Part shown: positions 1 to 8,671 of the stretch, piece by piece
Layout of the letters: every line of letters starts with the position of its first letter
Numbering within the stretch: position 1 is the stretch's first letter
Assembly (NCBI GenBank): GCA_934726455.1
Contig: CAKVDS010000020.1
Location: 1 to 38,759 of the forward strand
Direction of reading: 5' to 3'
Source of the DNA: an uncultured Bacteroidales bacterium
GTDB lineage: Bacteria > Bacteroidota > Bacteroidia > Bacteroidales > UBA932
DNA length: 38,759 bases
Translations under genes and position numbers: made by a program
Notes under the pieces: model-generated
What the model was told of the DNA's origin: nothing
Databases searched by the model: none
Seen by the model: only the letters and a program-made list of their open reading frames with translations

Positions 1-2770
1 ACTGCATTTTGTCTTCTTCGACATACCAAATCACCGCCGAGAGCACATTGTAGCCCAATTGCCGGTAGATGGCTGCGTAGTTGCCGACCTGCCTGAGGTA
101 CTTGTCCTCCGGACGGGCGAACTTGAAATCTACAACTATGATCCCGTCCGGACGCAATATCACCCGGTCAGGACGGTACTCATGACCGTCTGATGCAAAA
201 AGAGAGACCTCATTAAGCACCCGTACATCTTTATCTCCAGACTCCGGGAACCACTCGGGATGCGCTGTGATACGTCCGGAAAGCAGGGAAAGGGCTTCCG
301 ATGCATCCTGAGCGTCAAGAGAGCCATCCATAAGCGCGGCTTCTACGGCATCCTGCAGATCATCGGGAGAAACCACCTCTGACAATATCTTGTGCAGGGC
401 CACACCCCTGAGGCGGGCGGAGGCTTTGACTCCGGTCCACCCGTTTTCCCCGAAGAAGTCAAGGGCATCGGAAGAAGGGGCAAGCCTGCCGGCAAGAGGG
501 ATGGAAGAGAAACTGATCGGGAACTCCTCCTCAAGAGGCTTCCCCTTGCGTTTCATCTTTCTGAAGTCGTAATCCTCCCCGAAACTGATCTCATCCATAC
601 TTCCCCCGAACTCGTAAAGAAGGTCGCTCATCCTCTTGTAGTCCGGACGTCCGGCCTTCAGAGAATTCTTGAATGTCGCTGTAGGCGGGGCCGAGATTAT
701 ATGCAGACATTTCTCCGCCCGGGTCAGGGCGACATAGAAGAGATTGATATTGTCCACTATCTGGCGTCCTCTTTCTTCGTCCACAGCATCGCTGAAAAAT
801 GAAGCCTCGGCCTGAGACCCGAGATTCACAGGGTAAATCCCGTCAAGACAGGCCGGCAAATGTGCCCTGCCGGCATCAAGCCGACACCAATGGACTCCGC
901 TCTTGTAAAATCCTACCTTGTCGGCAAACGGGAAAATCACATACGGAAACTCCAGACCTTTGGATTTGTGGATTGTCAATATCCTGACGGCGGCAGAGTT
1001 CTCCGGAGAACCTATGAAACGGTCCTGCTCCTCCCAATGCTCAAGGAAATATCTGAGACTGTTGCCGTTGACTTCCGTCCAACTCTGAAGTTCATCCATA
1101 AAGGCCTGTATGAACAAGGTTTCCCCCTCAAACGAAGCCGGATCGTAATCGTAGAGTGAACGCAGAAGAGATTCGCACAAATCCACCAGGGAATGATAAG
1201 TCTGAGGAAAGGTGATGTCCATGGACTGGGCGAGGAAGGAGCTGATGCTGTCATCAGGGTTTTCAAAAGCTTCCAGAAGGGCCGTCAGACGACGCACCAC
1301 AGCTGATGACTTCATATTGAGAGAGTCATCCGAAATGACGGGCACCTGATTGGAAATCAGATAGTCAGCAATATCGGCTCCCTGTTTCTTCCCGCGCACG
1401 AGCACAGCGATATCCCCCCACTCCGCCCCCGCTTCACGGGCCTTGACCACAGAGTCCAGAACCGCTTCGAGCTGGTCCTGGCAGAAGCTCAGGCGCACCT
1501 GCCCCTCCTGCGGCTCGCTTGTCTTGGGAGTTTGGGAGACATCGGAGTATATGTTTTCCAGACCGAGCGATTCCGCCGCTTTGGAGAAAAAAGCATTGTT
1601 GAAACCCACCACACGGCGGGAACTGCGCCAGTTGCAGTCGAGGGTCTCCACATCGGCCTCCGGGAACTCCTCTCCTACTTTCTGCCCGAGAAGATGCCAG
1701 TCAGAATCCCGGAAACGGTAGATGCTCTGCTTGACATCACCGACAATCAGACTGGAATCCCCTCTTGACTCGCTCTCGCGGAGCAGCGGCAGGAAATTGT
1801 CCCATTGTATATTGGATGTGTCCTGAAATTCATCAAGAAGAAAGTGTTCATACCTGACACCAAGTTTCTCGTACACAAAAGGAGCGTCCGACCCGTTGAT
1901 GATGTCACGCAATATGGTGTTCGATTCGTCAAGGCACATGAGATTCTTCTCCTTGAGCAGGGCCTCGAATTCCCTGTAAAACTCCCCTGCAAGCCCGAGG
2001 CTGAACGTCAAGGAGTTGATGATGAATGCAGTGACATACGCCCCGTATGACCCGTCAAGATATGAGGCGAGTTCCGGGTCCTTGGCAAGCAGGCGTTTGC
2101 CCGGCATCTTGATGAAATCAGCGGCATTGGCCTCAATCCCGTGCCTTTTCATCTCGGAGACAAAGTTCTTTATGATCTCCGCACATGCCTTGCGGACTTC
2201 AAGCAGTCGGCTCTGAGAGAAAGCCTGGGCATCGTCAACTCCGTACTGTTCAGAAAGTTCGCGATGTTCCTCCGACTTGAGGAGCCGGCCCGTTTCGTAA
2301 AGGCTGTCATCTATGCTGAGACGCTTGCCCGCCTCAAGACTCTCCGAAACGCTGGCCTTGATCCAAGAAAGGAGTTCCGTGTTGTCCGGCGTCAGTGAGT
2401 CCAGGATGCGGTCCATGGATTCACGGATGATTGAATCCTTGTCAAGTTCGATCTGGTAATCAGCGAACTGCCCTATCTCTCTGGAGAAGGACTTGAGTGT
2501 CTGTTGGAAGAACTTGTCTATGGTACTGACAGAAAAGGCCCCGTAATCATGGAGCATGTCCACCAGCACTTTCCTCGCTTTCGGATCGCCGGACTCGTAA
2601 AGGTCTCTCAAGATGCGGCTTTTCATCTCGGCGGTAGCCTTGTTGGTGAATGTCACCGCGAGGATGTGCCGGTACGCATCGGCGGACGGGCTGTCAAGAA
2701 GAAGCCCGATATAAGTCTTTGAAAGCCGATAGGTTTTGCCAGATCCGGCGCTGGCCTTGAGAATCTTCAT
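1..2770 (-). CDS. addA: AddA-like UvrD/RecB-family helicase-nuclease, C-terminus cut by window edge
   Basis: This is the helicase-nuclease subunit of an AddAB-type complex that processes double-strand DNA ends for recombination. It reads open in one frame from the ATG at 2770 to base 1, with about 923 codons visible. Superfamily 1 motifs appear in order: Walker A ASAGSGKT (residues 6-13), motif Ia TFTNKATAEMK, Walker B LLDEFQDTS (D313, E314), motif III GDVKQSIYRFRDSD, motif V TIHKSKGLEF and motif VI LFYVALTRAE. A RecB-type PD-(D/E)XK nuclease follows: the histidine of GVALHKIL, RPDRVI, VVDFK (D881, K883) and a QVGNYAAIY stretch. The nuclease motifs are already past, so probably only a few residues are missing. 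The start overlaps the addB stop by 4 nt (ATGA), which suggests translational coupling. Identity as AddA rather than a generic RecB-like helicase rests largely on the addB neighbour. Confidence 0.93.
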   Translation of the reverse strand, partial: MKILKASAGSGKTYRLSKTYIGLLLDSPSADAYRHILAVTFTNKATAEMKSRILRDLYESGDPKARKVLVDMLHDYGAFSVSTIDKFFQQTLKSFSREIGQFADYQIELDKDSIIRESMDRILDSLTPDNTELLSWIKASVSESLEAGKRLSIDDSLYETGRLLKSEEHRELSEQYGVDDAQAFSQSRLLEVRKACAEIIKNFVSEMKRHGIEANAADFIKMPGKRLLAKDPELASYLDGSYGAYVTAFIINSLTFSLGLAGEFYREFEALLKEKNLMCLDESNTILRDIINGSDAPFVYEKLGVRYEHFLLDEFQDTSNIQWDNFLPLLRESESRGDSSLIVGDVKQSIYRFRDSDWHLLGQKVGEEFPEADVETLDCNWRSSRRVVGFNNAFFSKAAESLGLENIYSDVSQTPKTSEPQEGQVRLSFCQDQLEAVLDSVVKAREAGAEWGDIAVLVRGKKQGADIADYLISNQVPVISDDSLNMKSSAVVRRLTALLEAFENPDDSISSFLAQSMDITFPQTYHSLVDLCESLLRSLYDYDPASFEGETLFIQAFMDELQSWTEVNGNSLRYFLEHWEEQDRFIGSPENSAAVRILTIHKSKGLEFPYVIFPFADKVGFYKSGVHWCRLDAGRAHLPACLDGIYPVNLGSQAEASFFSDAVDEERGRQIVDNINLFYVALTRAEKCLHIISAPPTATFKNSLKAGRPDYKRMSDLLYEFGGSMDEISFGEDYDFRKMKRKGKPLEEEFPISFSSIPLAGRLAPSSDALDFFGENGWTGVKASARLRGVALHKILSEVVSPDDLQDAVEAALMDGSLDAQDASEALSLLSGRITAHPEWFPESGDKDVRVLNEVSLFASDGHEYRPDRVILRPDGIIVVDFKFARPEDKYLRQVGNYAAIYRQLGYNVLSAVIWYVEEDKMQ

Positions 2771-5586
2771 CGTCCGCAAATGCTTTTGAAATCACAATAA
2801 CCGCATGTCCTGGTGTCCGCAGTCCGGCGGAAGGGCACCGAGCAGTCGGCGATCTCCGCCAGAAGCGCCCCGAGACGCTCCTCCATCAAGGCATTGAACG
2901 TATCGTTCAAGCGCACATTCTCCACGCTCTTGACAAACATCCTGGAAGTCTGATAGATAGAGTTCACCAGACTGCTTCCGGCAAAAGCCGGATCGGAAGA
3001 CACGAAACGGTCGTACAGATAGAGTTGAAGCGCAATCTTGGGACGCTTCTCATTGTCAGGGCCGAAAAGGAGATCAACGACCTCGCCGGCATTGTCCTCC
3101 GTGATGATGAAATCGTTGTCGGTAACCTTGCCTGTCTTGTAGTCCACTATCCTCACCTCTCCTGGAGTTATGCTGTCAAGTCTGTCAATGTAGCCTACAA
3201 ATCTGAATCCGCCTATCTCAGCGGTCCGCTTGAGCTCCAGACCGAGGATTGAGATGTGGTCTGAAGACATGTTGTCCAGAAGTTCCAGATCACTCTCCAC
3301 AGTCTTGCGCACATATCGGCAGATCATGTCCTCAAAGATGAGGTTCCGCCCGGTCACTTCAAACGAGTTCAACTGCTTCATTATGAGGTCGCGCACTGTA
3401 GTGGAGACTGCATCCCCTTTCAACAGGCTCCGCAGATATGGCCTGTCCAGTCTTCCCGAAGGCAGCGAATAGAGCGTCTGCATGGCCTCGTGGAACACGC
3501 TCCCGACCATCCCGCTGTCAAGAGTCTCCGACACTTCCTCCTTGGCCTTGAGGCCCTTGACGGAGTGATAATAGAATTTCGCCGGGCAACTGAGATAATT
3601 CTGCAGGGCGGAAGCTGACAGCCTCCTGCAGGAGCGCAATGTCCGGATGTCTTCCTCTGTCTTGGGGATGCTGTCTGGCTCTATGTTCTTCTCAATCGGA
3701 GCCTTTGCGACATAACGCCTGACCTCAAGCCCGAAATGCATCTCAAGCTGCTTGATGTACCGGCTCTCCTCCCCGCTTCTGGTACCTTCAGTGCGCGAGT
3801 CCATCAGCATCCACACATGCCCGGCCCTCTGTATCATGCGGTAGAAATAATATGCCCAGACAGCATCCTGATACTCATAGGACGGCAGCCCGAATCCCCG
3901 TCGAAGTTCCGCGGGGATAAAAGACGAACTGACCGAGCGCCTCGGGAAGACCCCCTCGTTGCAGCTGAGTATGATGATGTTGTCGAAATCAAGAGCCCTG
4001 GTCTCCAGCGGGCCCATGATCTGCAGTCCCTTGAGCGGCTCGCCCTTGAACGGCACAGCCGCGCTTCCTACCATACGGTCAAGCAGGCGGAACCATGTCT
4101 GAGGCAGCACCGGAAGCGGACGGCGGGCGAGCCTGCCGACGGCACGGTAGTATTCAGCGGCGAAATCAAGCTCCAGAGCCATGTCGGGCACCTCCTTGAG
4201 AAGCGGTGCGATTCCGGAGAGCACTTCTCTCTGGTATATGCCAATGCTCTCTATCTGTGATGCATCGGCCAGTCCCGGAGATGTCACCACAGGACGGAAT
4301 ATGAGCCCGAGTACCGGATCCCCGGAAAAATCAGCCTGCGGTATATAATAGCGCGCCGCCTTCCTTATGTCAGCGACCGTCTGCCGCCCCTGCTCCGAGA
4401 GGACAGATTTGAATACGCTGTTGGAGAATATCGCCCACACCTGCTTATGATAGAAATGCCACTCCCCCGCCTTCTGCCTGATATGCATCTGGAGAGCGGA
4501 AATCTCGTTCATGAGAGACCACAGCCCGCTGCCGCGCATCGGATATCCCATGGTGACATTGATATCCTTTATATGTTCAGGGATCGAGTTGAGCACCGGC
4601 AGCAGCAGGGATTCGTCCGGAAGCACCACGGCGGTCTCTATTCCCCCGGCCCCGAGACGCGACAGAATCCGGGGCAATTGCGCGGCCTGCCCTACAGAGG
4701 ACGGGATACTGAGCACGCTCACCTCCGGGGTTTTGAGAGCCTCTTCCCCGTCAGGGATGAAGGCCTGTGGAAACTCCAGCACATTGTCCGCCATGAACAG
4801 GGAAGACTTGTTGTGCGGATCCCTTATCATGGAGCTGCTGTAGTCCCAGCAGAACTCGGCGACAGAAGCGTCACGCATCTTGCGCAGCAGACGCTTCTCG
4901 CACTCGTTGAGCGCATTAAGTCCCACGAACACATACTTGTCCACCCCTTGGAAGCACTCCGCAAGCATGTCAATGACACTCTCCCCGGAAAGCCGTTCCG
5001 CAAGAGAGCGGTACACCTGACCCTCATACGCCAGTCCGGCATCGGCAAGACGCTGGTTGAATGCGCGATACAGAGGAAGAAGAATATCCCAGATCTTACG
5101 GAACTCCTCCTTGTACCGGCCTCCGGTACGGAAGTGGGACACAAATCTCCGTATCGCCTCCTCCTGCTGAGGCTCCAGATACTCGTAACTGTCCTGCATC
5201 TTCCTGAGGTCGGATATGTTTGCAAAAAGGGACTCGGCTTTGACAAGGTATTTGTCCACATCGTTGAAATCCGACAGCAGCACGCCGCCCCAGAAGATGA
5301 AATCATCCAGACTCTCGTGAAGCGGATTCAACGCACAATAGCAATCATAAAGCTCAAGCAGCAGACTGATCTGGTCGGCTTCTCTGACTCCGGCTGCACC
5401 ATAGAAGAAATCATTCATCGTGCATACCGCAGGAGACATCATCGGATGTCCGCTGTCGCGGACAAGTTCACCAAGATATTTCCTGAAAAACACCTCGGCA
5501 CGGCGGTTAGGGAAAACAAAGCAGAGCCGCTCAACCCCGCCGGCGCTGAAATAGTGCCGTGCGACCTGCAGAAGAAACGGATCCAT
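2767..5586 (-). CDS. addB: AddB-like PD-(D/E)XK nuclease subunit with predicted Fe-S site
   Basis: This is the partner subunit of AddA: an inactivated helicase-like fold joined to a RecB-family nuclease. The protein has 939 residues. The N-terminus (FVFPNRRAEVFFRKYL, about 23-38) resembles AddB proteins and has no Walker A, as is common in this family outside Firmicutes. The nuclease domain begins near 655 (SASALQNYLSCPAKFYY) and contains H699 and the catalytic D815-x-K817 of IVDYKTGK. C667 together with C928-x2-C931-x5-C937 matches the four-cysteine pattern that holds the 4Fe-4S cluster closing the AddB nuclease domain. The start is 8 nt after the stop of the upstream peptidase gene and the stop overlaps addA. 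The cluster assignment is inferred from cysteine spacing. Confidence 0.92.
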   Translation of the reverse strand: MDPFLLQVARHYFSAGGVERLCFVFPNRRAEVFFRKYLGELVRDSGHPMMSPAVCTMNDFFYGAAGVREADQISLLLELYDCYCALNPLHESLDDFIFWGGVLLSDFNDVDKYLVKAESLFANISDLRKMQDSYEYLEPQQEEAIRRFVSHFRTGGRYKEEFRKIWDILLPLYRAFNQRLADAGLAYEGQVYRSLAERLSGESVIDMLAECFQGVDKYVFVGLNALNECEKRLLRKMRDASVAEFCWDYSSSMIRDPHNKSSLFMADNVLEFPQAFIPDGEEALKTPEVSVLSIPSSVGQAAQLPRILSRLGAGGIETAVVLPDESLLLPVLNSIPEHIKDINVTMGYPMRGSGLWSLMNEISALQMHIRQKAGEWHFYHKQVWAIFSNSVFKSVLSEQGRQTVADIRKAARYYIPQADFSGDPVLGLIFRPVVTSPGLADASQIESIGIYQREVLSGIAPLLKEVPDMALELDFAAEYYRAVGRLARRPLPVLPQTWFRLLDRMVGSAAVPFKGEPLKGLQIMGPLETRALDFDNIIILSCNEGVFPRRSVSSSFIPAELRRGFGLPSYEYQDAVWAYYFYRMIQRAGHVWMLMDSRTEGTRSGEESRYIKQLEMHFGLEVRRYVAKAPIEKNIEPDSIPKTEEDIRTLRSCRRLSASALQNYLSCPAKFYYHSVKGLKAKEEVSETLDSGMVGSVFHEAMQTLYSLPSGRLDRPYLRSLLKGDAVSTTVRDLIMKQLNSFEVTGRNLIFEDMICRYVRKTVESDLELLDNMSSDHISILGLELKRTAEIGGFRFVGYIDRLDSITPGEVRIVDYKTGKVTDNDFIITEDNAGEVVDLLFGPDNEKRPKIALQLYLYDRFVSSDPAFAGSSLVNSIYQTSRMFVKSVENVRLNDTFNALMEERLGALLAEIADCSVPFRRTADTRTCGYCDFKSICGR

Positions 5587-5594
5587 GGCGGGGT

Positions 5595-6962
5595 CTACTC
5601 CTCAGCCATGAACATAGGATCCCATGCCGGAAGCTGTACGGGTTTCTGTTCCAGCATTTTCAGGACATCCTCAGGCACAAAGCGCTTCTCTACCACAAGA
5701 CGGAACATGTACTCGTCGAACCACTCATCGGTCATTATGATGTTGCCCTTGTATCCTGATGACGGCCCCCAGCTGTTCTCCACCATCCATTTCTGCGGCT
5801 TGCCGTCTTTGACGTCAACGGCTATAAGGGTCATGGCATGAGATGATCCGCTCGCATGGGTCATCACCCTCTGCTTCTTGTCCATAGACAGGTCCACTCC
5901 GAGGAGCGACTCATAATCGAAGTTCTTGAGATCTGCGACTCCGCTCGTGCGGTTGAGATACTTTGCCACGTCGCAGGAAAAATACATGGCCTTGCCGGCC
6001 CTTATCGACGCGATAGCCATCTCCTTGATACGCTCCACAGGAAGATTGACATAGAGCCAGTTGTGCCCGTCGTACGTATGACGGTCATATTGGATCTCAT
6101 ACACCTTGCCGTATTCGCGGCACGGGTCGTTCATCAACATCACATATCCGTTCTCAAGATCGTAACCGAGCAGTTCGTTGTAGAATTCGAGCGGAGTGTA
6201 TGTCTTGCCCTTCCATTCGAAAGAAGCCGGAGGCACGCCATAGGCAAGGGCGAGCAGGCGGTATACATCACCGAGCATCTCTGTCTTGCGCTCCTCAAGG
6301 TATGACGGGATGTTCTTTTTCTTCACTCCGGACGGGGTCTCGCGAAGCTCAAGGCCGTACTTGCGGAGCAGGGTCTTGAGCTGTGTACAGAATGCCGAGG
6401 TGTTGTTGGCGATATAACTCTCGGGCATCACACCGGAAGGCACAAGCCCGTATTTGGTGACCAGGTCGGCGACTCCGGTAAATGTCCCGCCGTCGCTGAG
6501 AGGATTGGAGAAGAGCCAGTCCACTTCCCTGTCCTCGAACGGTTTGTCTCTGGTGTCGATCACAGCCTGAAGGAAGAGGTTGGACTTCTCAAGCTGGTCC
6601 CAGAAGAAGCAATATGTCTGGGAGAACTGGAAATCCCCGAGATTATACTTCTCGATAGCCGCGGCCCTGAGCACATTGAGACCTGTGAACAGCCAGCAGC
6701 GACCCGAAGACTTCTGATCGGTGATGCCGACCGTCTTCACCCTGTCGGAGAAGTTTGTATCGATCATCGCCGAATTGTCCGCGTTGGCGGCAAGCACGGT
6801 GACAGGAGCCGTGTTGAGCACATTGCGGACGGCCTTGTCGTAAGGGGTGCCGGCATAGGATTTCTCGATGCGGTTCAGCATCTCCGGAGTGATGCCGCCT
6901 TTCGGCTGCGCGAAAGCGCTTGCACTGGCAAGCGCGAGGGCGATGATGATTGTTCTCTTCAT
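5595..6962 (-). CDS. Exported C1B-family aminopeptidase (bleomycin hydrolase/PepC-like)
   Basis: This is a papain-fold cysteine peptidase of the bleomycin hydrolase/aminopeptidase C family, 455 residues and full length for the family. The triad is visible: C89 in QKSSGRCWLF (with oxyanion Q83), H375 in SGSSHAMTL and N396 in VENSWG. The C-terminal LPAWDPM stretch is typical of C1B enzymes, whose C-terminus reaches into the active site and gives aminopeptidase behaviour. Unlike cytosolic PepC of lactic bacteria it begins with a clear signal peptide (MKRTIIIALALASASAFAQ), so it probably works in the periplasm on peptides. It lies 3 nt after alr and 8 nt before addB, inside one operon. No link between its role and the neighbours is evident. 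I am sure of the family and less sure of the substrate. Confidence 0.93.
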   Translation of the reverse strand: MKRTIIIALALASASAFAQPKGGITPEMLNRIEKSYAGTPYDKAVRNVLNTAPVTVLAANADNSAMIDTNFSDRVKTVGITDQKSSGRCWLFTGLNVLRAAAIEKYNLGDFQFSQTYCFFWDQLEKSNLFLQAVIDTRDKPFEDREVDWLFSNPLSDGGTFTGVADLVTKYGLVPSGVMPESYIANNTSAFCTQLKTLLRKYGLELRETPSGVKKKNIPSYLEERKTEMLGDVYRLLALAYGVPPASFEWKGKTYTPLEFYNELLGYDLENGYVMLMNDPCREYGKVYEIQYDRHTYDGHNWLYVNLPVERIKEMAIASIRAGKAMYFSCDVAKYLNRTSGVADLKNFDYESLLGVDLSMDKKQRVMTHASGSSHAMTLIAVDVKDGKPQKWMVENSWGPSSGYKGNIIMTDEWFDEYMFRLVVEKRFVPEDVLKMLEQKPVQLPAWDPMFMAEE

Positions 6963-6965
6963 TGT

Positions 6966-8075
6966 CTATCTGGTTATTATTCTTTCTATTCTCCTCGGTA
7001 TCGAGGTAAGTATCTCGTATGGTATGGTTCCAAGTATGCCGGCCAGTTCTGACACGGTAGGATCTTCTCCGAAAATCGTCACCGTATCCCCCACCTTGGC
7101 GTCGATCCCCGTTATGTCTATCATGCACATGTCCATGCATATATTGCCTATGGTGGGCGCCCGGTGCCCGTTGACGTTGAACGATGCCGCACCGCAGCCC
7201 AGATGCCTGTCGATGCCGTCGGCGTACCCCACAGGTATGGTCGCGATCACGGTCCCCGCCGGGGCGATGTGCCCGTGCCGGCCGTAGCCGATGGTCCCGT
7301 CCTCGGGACGCAGGGTCTTGATCTGCAATATCTTGACCTTAAGGGATGCGACAGGGGAAAGTTTCACTCCCGGCAGGGCGCTGATGCCGTAGATGCCTAT
7401 CCCGAGCCTGACCATGTCAAACTGGTATTGAGGGAAGCGCTCTATGCCTGCGGAATTGAGGATATGCCACATCGGCTTGTACCCCAGACCGGCGGTGATG
7501 TCACCGGCATTGCGGACGAACATGTCTATCTGTCCGAGGGTGAACCCGTCTTCGGACGGGTCTTCAGAGGCGGCGAGGTGGGAATATATGGATTTCACGC
7601 GAATCTCATCGTGCGATTTGAGGAATTCCAACAGTGCCGGAATCTCAGATGTCATGAAACCGAGGCGGTGCATCCCGGTGTCGAGTTTGATATGAACAGG
7701 AAAATCTTTTATACCCCGGGCCTTCAACGTATCACAAAGTGCTTCAAGCGTGTACAGATTCGGTATGCCCGGCTCAAGACGGTTTTCTATGATCTCCGGG
7801 AAAAAGTCCGTCCCGGCGGTGAGCACAAGTATGGGCAACGATATGCCGTTGGCCCTGAGTTCCATGCCCTCCACGGGGAGAGCCACGGCCAGATAGTCCG
7901 CACCCTCCGCCTGAAGCATGGAGGCGAACTCCACCGCCCCGTGTCCATAGGCATTGGCCTTGACGAGCACGAGCAGCCGTGTTGAAGGCTTGAGAAGGGA
8001 GCGGAAGTAGCGATAGTTGCTCCTGCAGCCCGGAAGGCTCAGCTCCAGCCTCGAAAAATCATTCGCATTGTACAT
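6966..8075 (-). CDS. alr: Alanine racemase
   Basis: This PLP-dependent enzyme interconverts L- and D-alanine and supplies D-Ala for the peptidoglycan stem peptide. From the ATG at 8075 the protein has 369 residues, usual for Alr. The PLP lysine is K39 in the signature VKANAYGHG. The second catalytic base is probably Y264 in TIGYGRHG, and HIKLDTGMHRLG and IPVGYADGIDR are further family motifs. The frame stays open upstream to a TTG near 8150, but that extension covers the promoter and MraZ-box region and matches nothing in the family, so 8075 is preferred. Many Bacteroidetes carry alr fused to murF; here it stands alone, and murF is not in the window. It heads the minus-strand operon alr-peptidase-addB-addA, divergent from mraZ. 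Confidence 0.95.
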   Translation of the reverse strand: MYNANDFSRLELSLPGCRSNYRYFRSLLKPSTRLLVLVKANAYGHGAVEFASMLQAEGADYLAVALPVEGMELRANGISLPILVLTAGTDFFPEIIENRLEPGIPNLYTLEALCDTLKARGIKDFPVHIKLDTGMHRLGFMTSEIPALLEFLKSHDEIRVKSIYSHLAASEDPSEDGFTLGQIDMFVRNAGDITAGLGYKPMWHILNSAGIERFPQYQFDMVRLGIGIYGISALPGVKLSPVASLKVKILQIKTLRPEDGTIGYGRHGHIAPAGTVIATIPVGYADGIDRHLGCGAASFNVNGHRAPTIGNICMDMCMIDITGIDAKVGDTVTIFGEDPTVSELAGILGTIPYEILTSIPRRIERIITR

Positions 8076-8086
8076 ACAATGTACAA
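8068..8086. promoter_or_regulatory. Perfect 19-bp palindrome over the alr start codon, possible operator
   Basis: TTGTACATACAATGTACAA has two perfect 8-bp arms around a 3-nt centre. It covers the alr start codon (8073-8075) and overlaps the end of the predicted alr -7 box. A dimeric regulator bound here would block initiation. The palindrome is seen directly; the operator role is inferred and the protein is unknown. Confidence 0.45.
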
Positions 8087-8091
8087 ATATA
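8084..8091 (-). promoter_or_regulatory. Predicted -7 box of the alr operon promoter
   Basis: On the minus strand this reads TATATTTG, a full match to the Bacteroidetes -7 consensus TAnnTTTG. Transcription would start about 4-6 nt downstream, that is 3-5 nt before the alr ATG, giving a nearly leaderless mRNA. I see no clear -33 box. Confidence 0.5.
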
Positions 8092-8120
8092 AGCAATCTT
8101 GCAGACAGAGAAACACGGCA

Positions 8121-8160
8121 GGTGTAAAAAAGTGGAACAAAATGTAACAAAATGTAAAAG
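8121..8160 (+). promoter_or_regulatory. Four 10-bp tandem repeats, predicted MraZ-binding box
   Basis: The repeats are ggtgtaaaaa, agtggaacaa, aatgtaacaa and aatgtaaaag, in exact 10-bp register. Each has RTGKAA or GTGTAA at the same position. MraZ in other phyla binds several direct repeats of a G-rich core (TGGG-type in E. coli, AAAGTG-type in mollicutes) with this same one-turn spacing, just upstream of its own gene. The last repeat would lie in the -33 zone of the mraZ promoter, which fits autorepression. Binding is inferred. Confidence 0.6.
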
Positions 8161-8176
8161 TCTCACAAATTTTCAC

Positions 8177-8184
8177 TACCTTTG
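8177..8184 (+). promoter_or_regulatory. Predicted -7 box of the dcw (mraZ) promoter
   Basis: TACCTTTG matches the Bacteroidetes -7 consensus TAnnTTTG. It lies 23 nt before the mraZ ATG, so the leader would be about 18 nt. The 10-bp repeat array lies directly upstream, over the expected -33 region. Confidence 0.55.
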
Positions 8185-8207
8185 ACCCTGCGTATAAGAT
8201 AAATCAA

Positions 8208-8660
8208 ATGGTCACTTTCATAGGAGAATACAGCGCCAAGCTCGACGACAAGGGAAGACTCGTATTTCCCGCGCCGTTCAAGGCAGCATTGGTTCCCGGC
8301 AGCGACCAGAGATTCGTCATCAAGAAGAACCTTTTCGAGCCTTGCCTGGAAATGTACACGATGGAAGAGTGGGAACGGCAGTCGGGCGAGCTCAAGGCGT
8401 CACTTGACCTGACTTTCAATAGACAGCACGCAGCATTCTGGAGAGAATATATGCGGGATCGCGATGTGGTGGAGCCGGAATCGAAATTCGGCCGCATCTC
8501 CGTCAACCGCAAGCTCCTCAGTTCGATAGGTGTGAACAAGGAAGTGGTTTTCTCCGGCAATGATTTCAAAATCGAGATCTGGGCCAAGGAGAAGTATGAG
8601 GCTTCCGCCATTTCAGACGAAGAATTCATTGCCATAGCGGAAAGCCTCTCCAAGAGATAA
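8208..8660 (+). CDS. mraZ: Transcriptional regulator MraZ
   Basis: This is the DNA-binding regulator that opens the dcw cluster. It has 150 residues with two SpoVT/AbrB-like swapped-hairpin repeats, each marked by a conserved turn: KLDDKGRLVFPAPF (11-24) and GRISVNRKLL (95-104). MraZ proteins form rings and bind tandem repeats upstream of their own operon, and a matching four-repeat array is present at 8121-8160. The ATG at 8208 fits the family N-terminus (MVTFIGEYSAKLD) and lies 23 nt after a -7 box. The stop is 11 nt before rsmH. A strong Shine-Dalgarno-like stretch, ggagagggg, begins immediately after the stop and serves rsmH. Confidence 0.96.
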   Translation: MVTFIGEYSAKLDDKGRLVFPAPFKAALVPGSDQRFVIKKNLFEPCLEMYTMEEWERQSGELKASLDLTFNRQHAAFWREYMRDRDVVEPESKFGRISVNRKLLSSIGVNKEVVFSGNDFKIEIWAKEKYEASAISDEEFIAIAESLSKR

Positions 8661-8671
8661 GGAGAGGGGCG

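Noticed and set aside
4447..5841. A 464-codon open frame on the plus strand opposite addB
   Set aside because: It runs antisense to a well-supported nuclease gene with full domain motifs, crosses into the peptidase gene and resembles no protein family. High GC content makes long antisense frames common here.
7164..7985. A 273-codon plus-strand frame opposite alr
   Set aside because: It is a shadow of alanine racemase with no recognisable domain and a composition typical of antisense reading.
8076..8150. Longer alr protein from a TTG at about 8150
   Set aside because: The extra 25 residues match nothing in the family and would overlay the -7 box and MraZ repeats.
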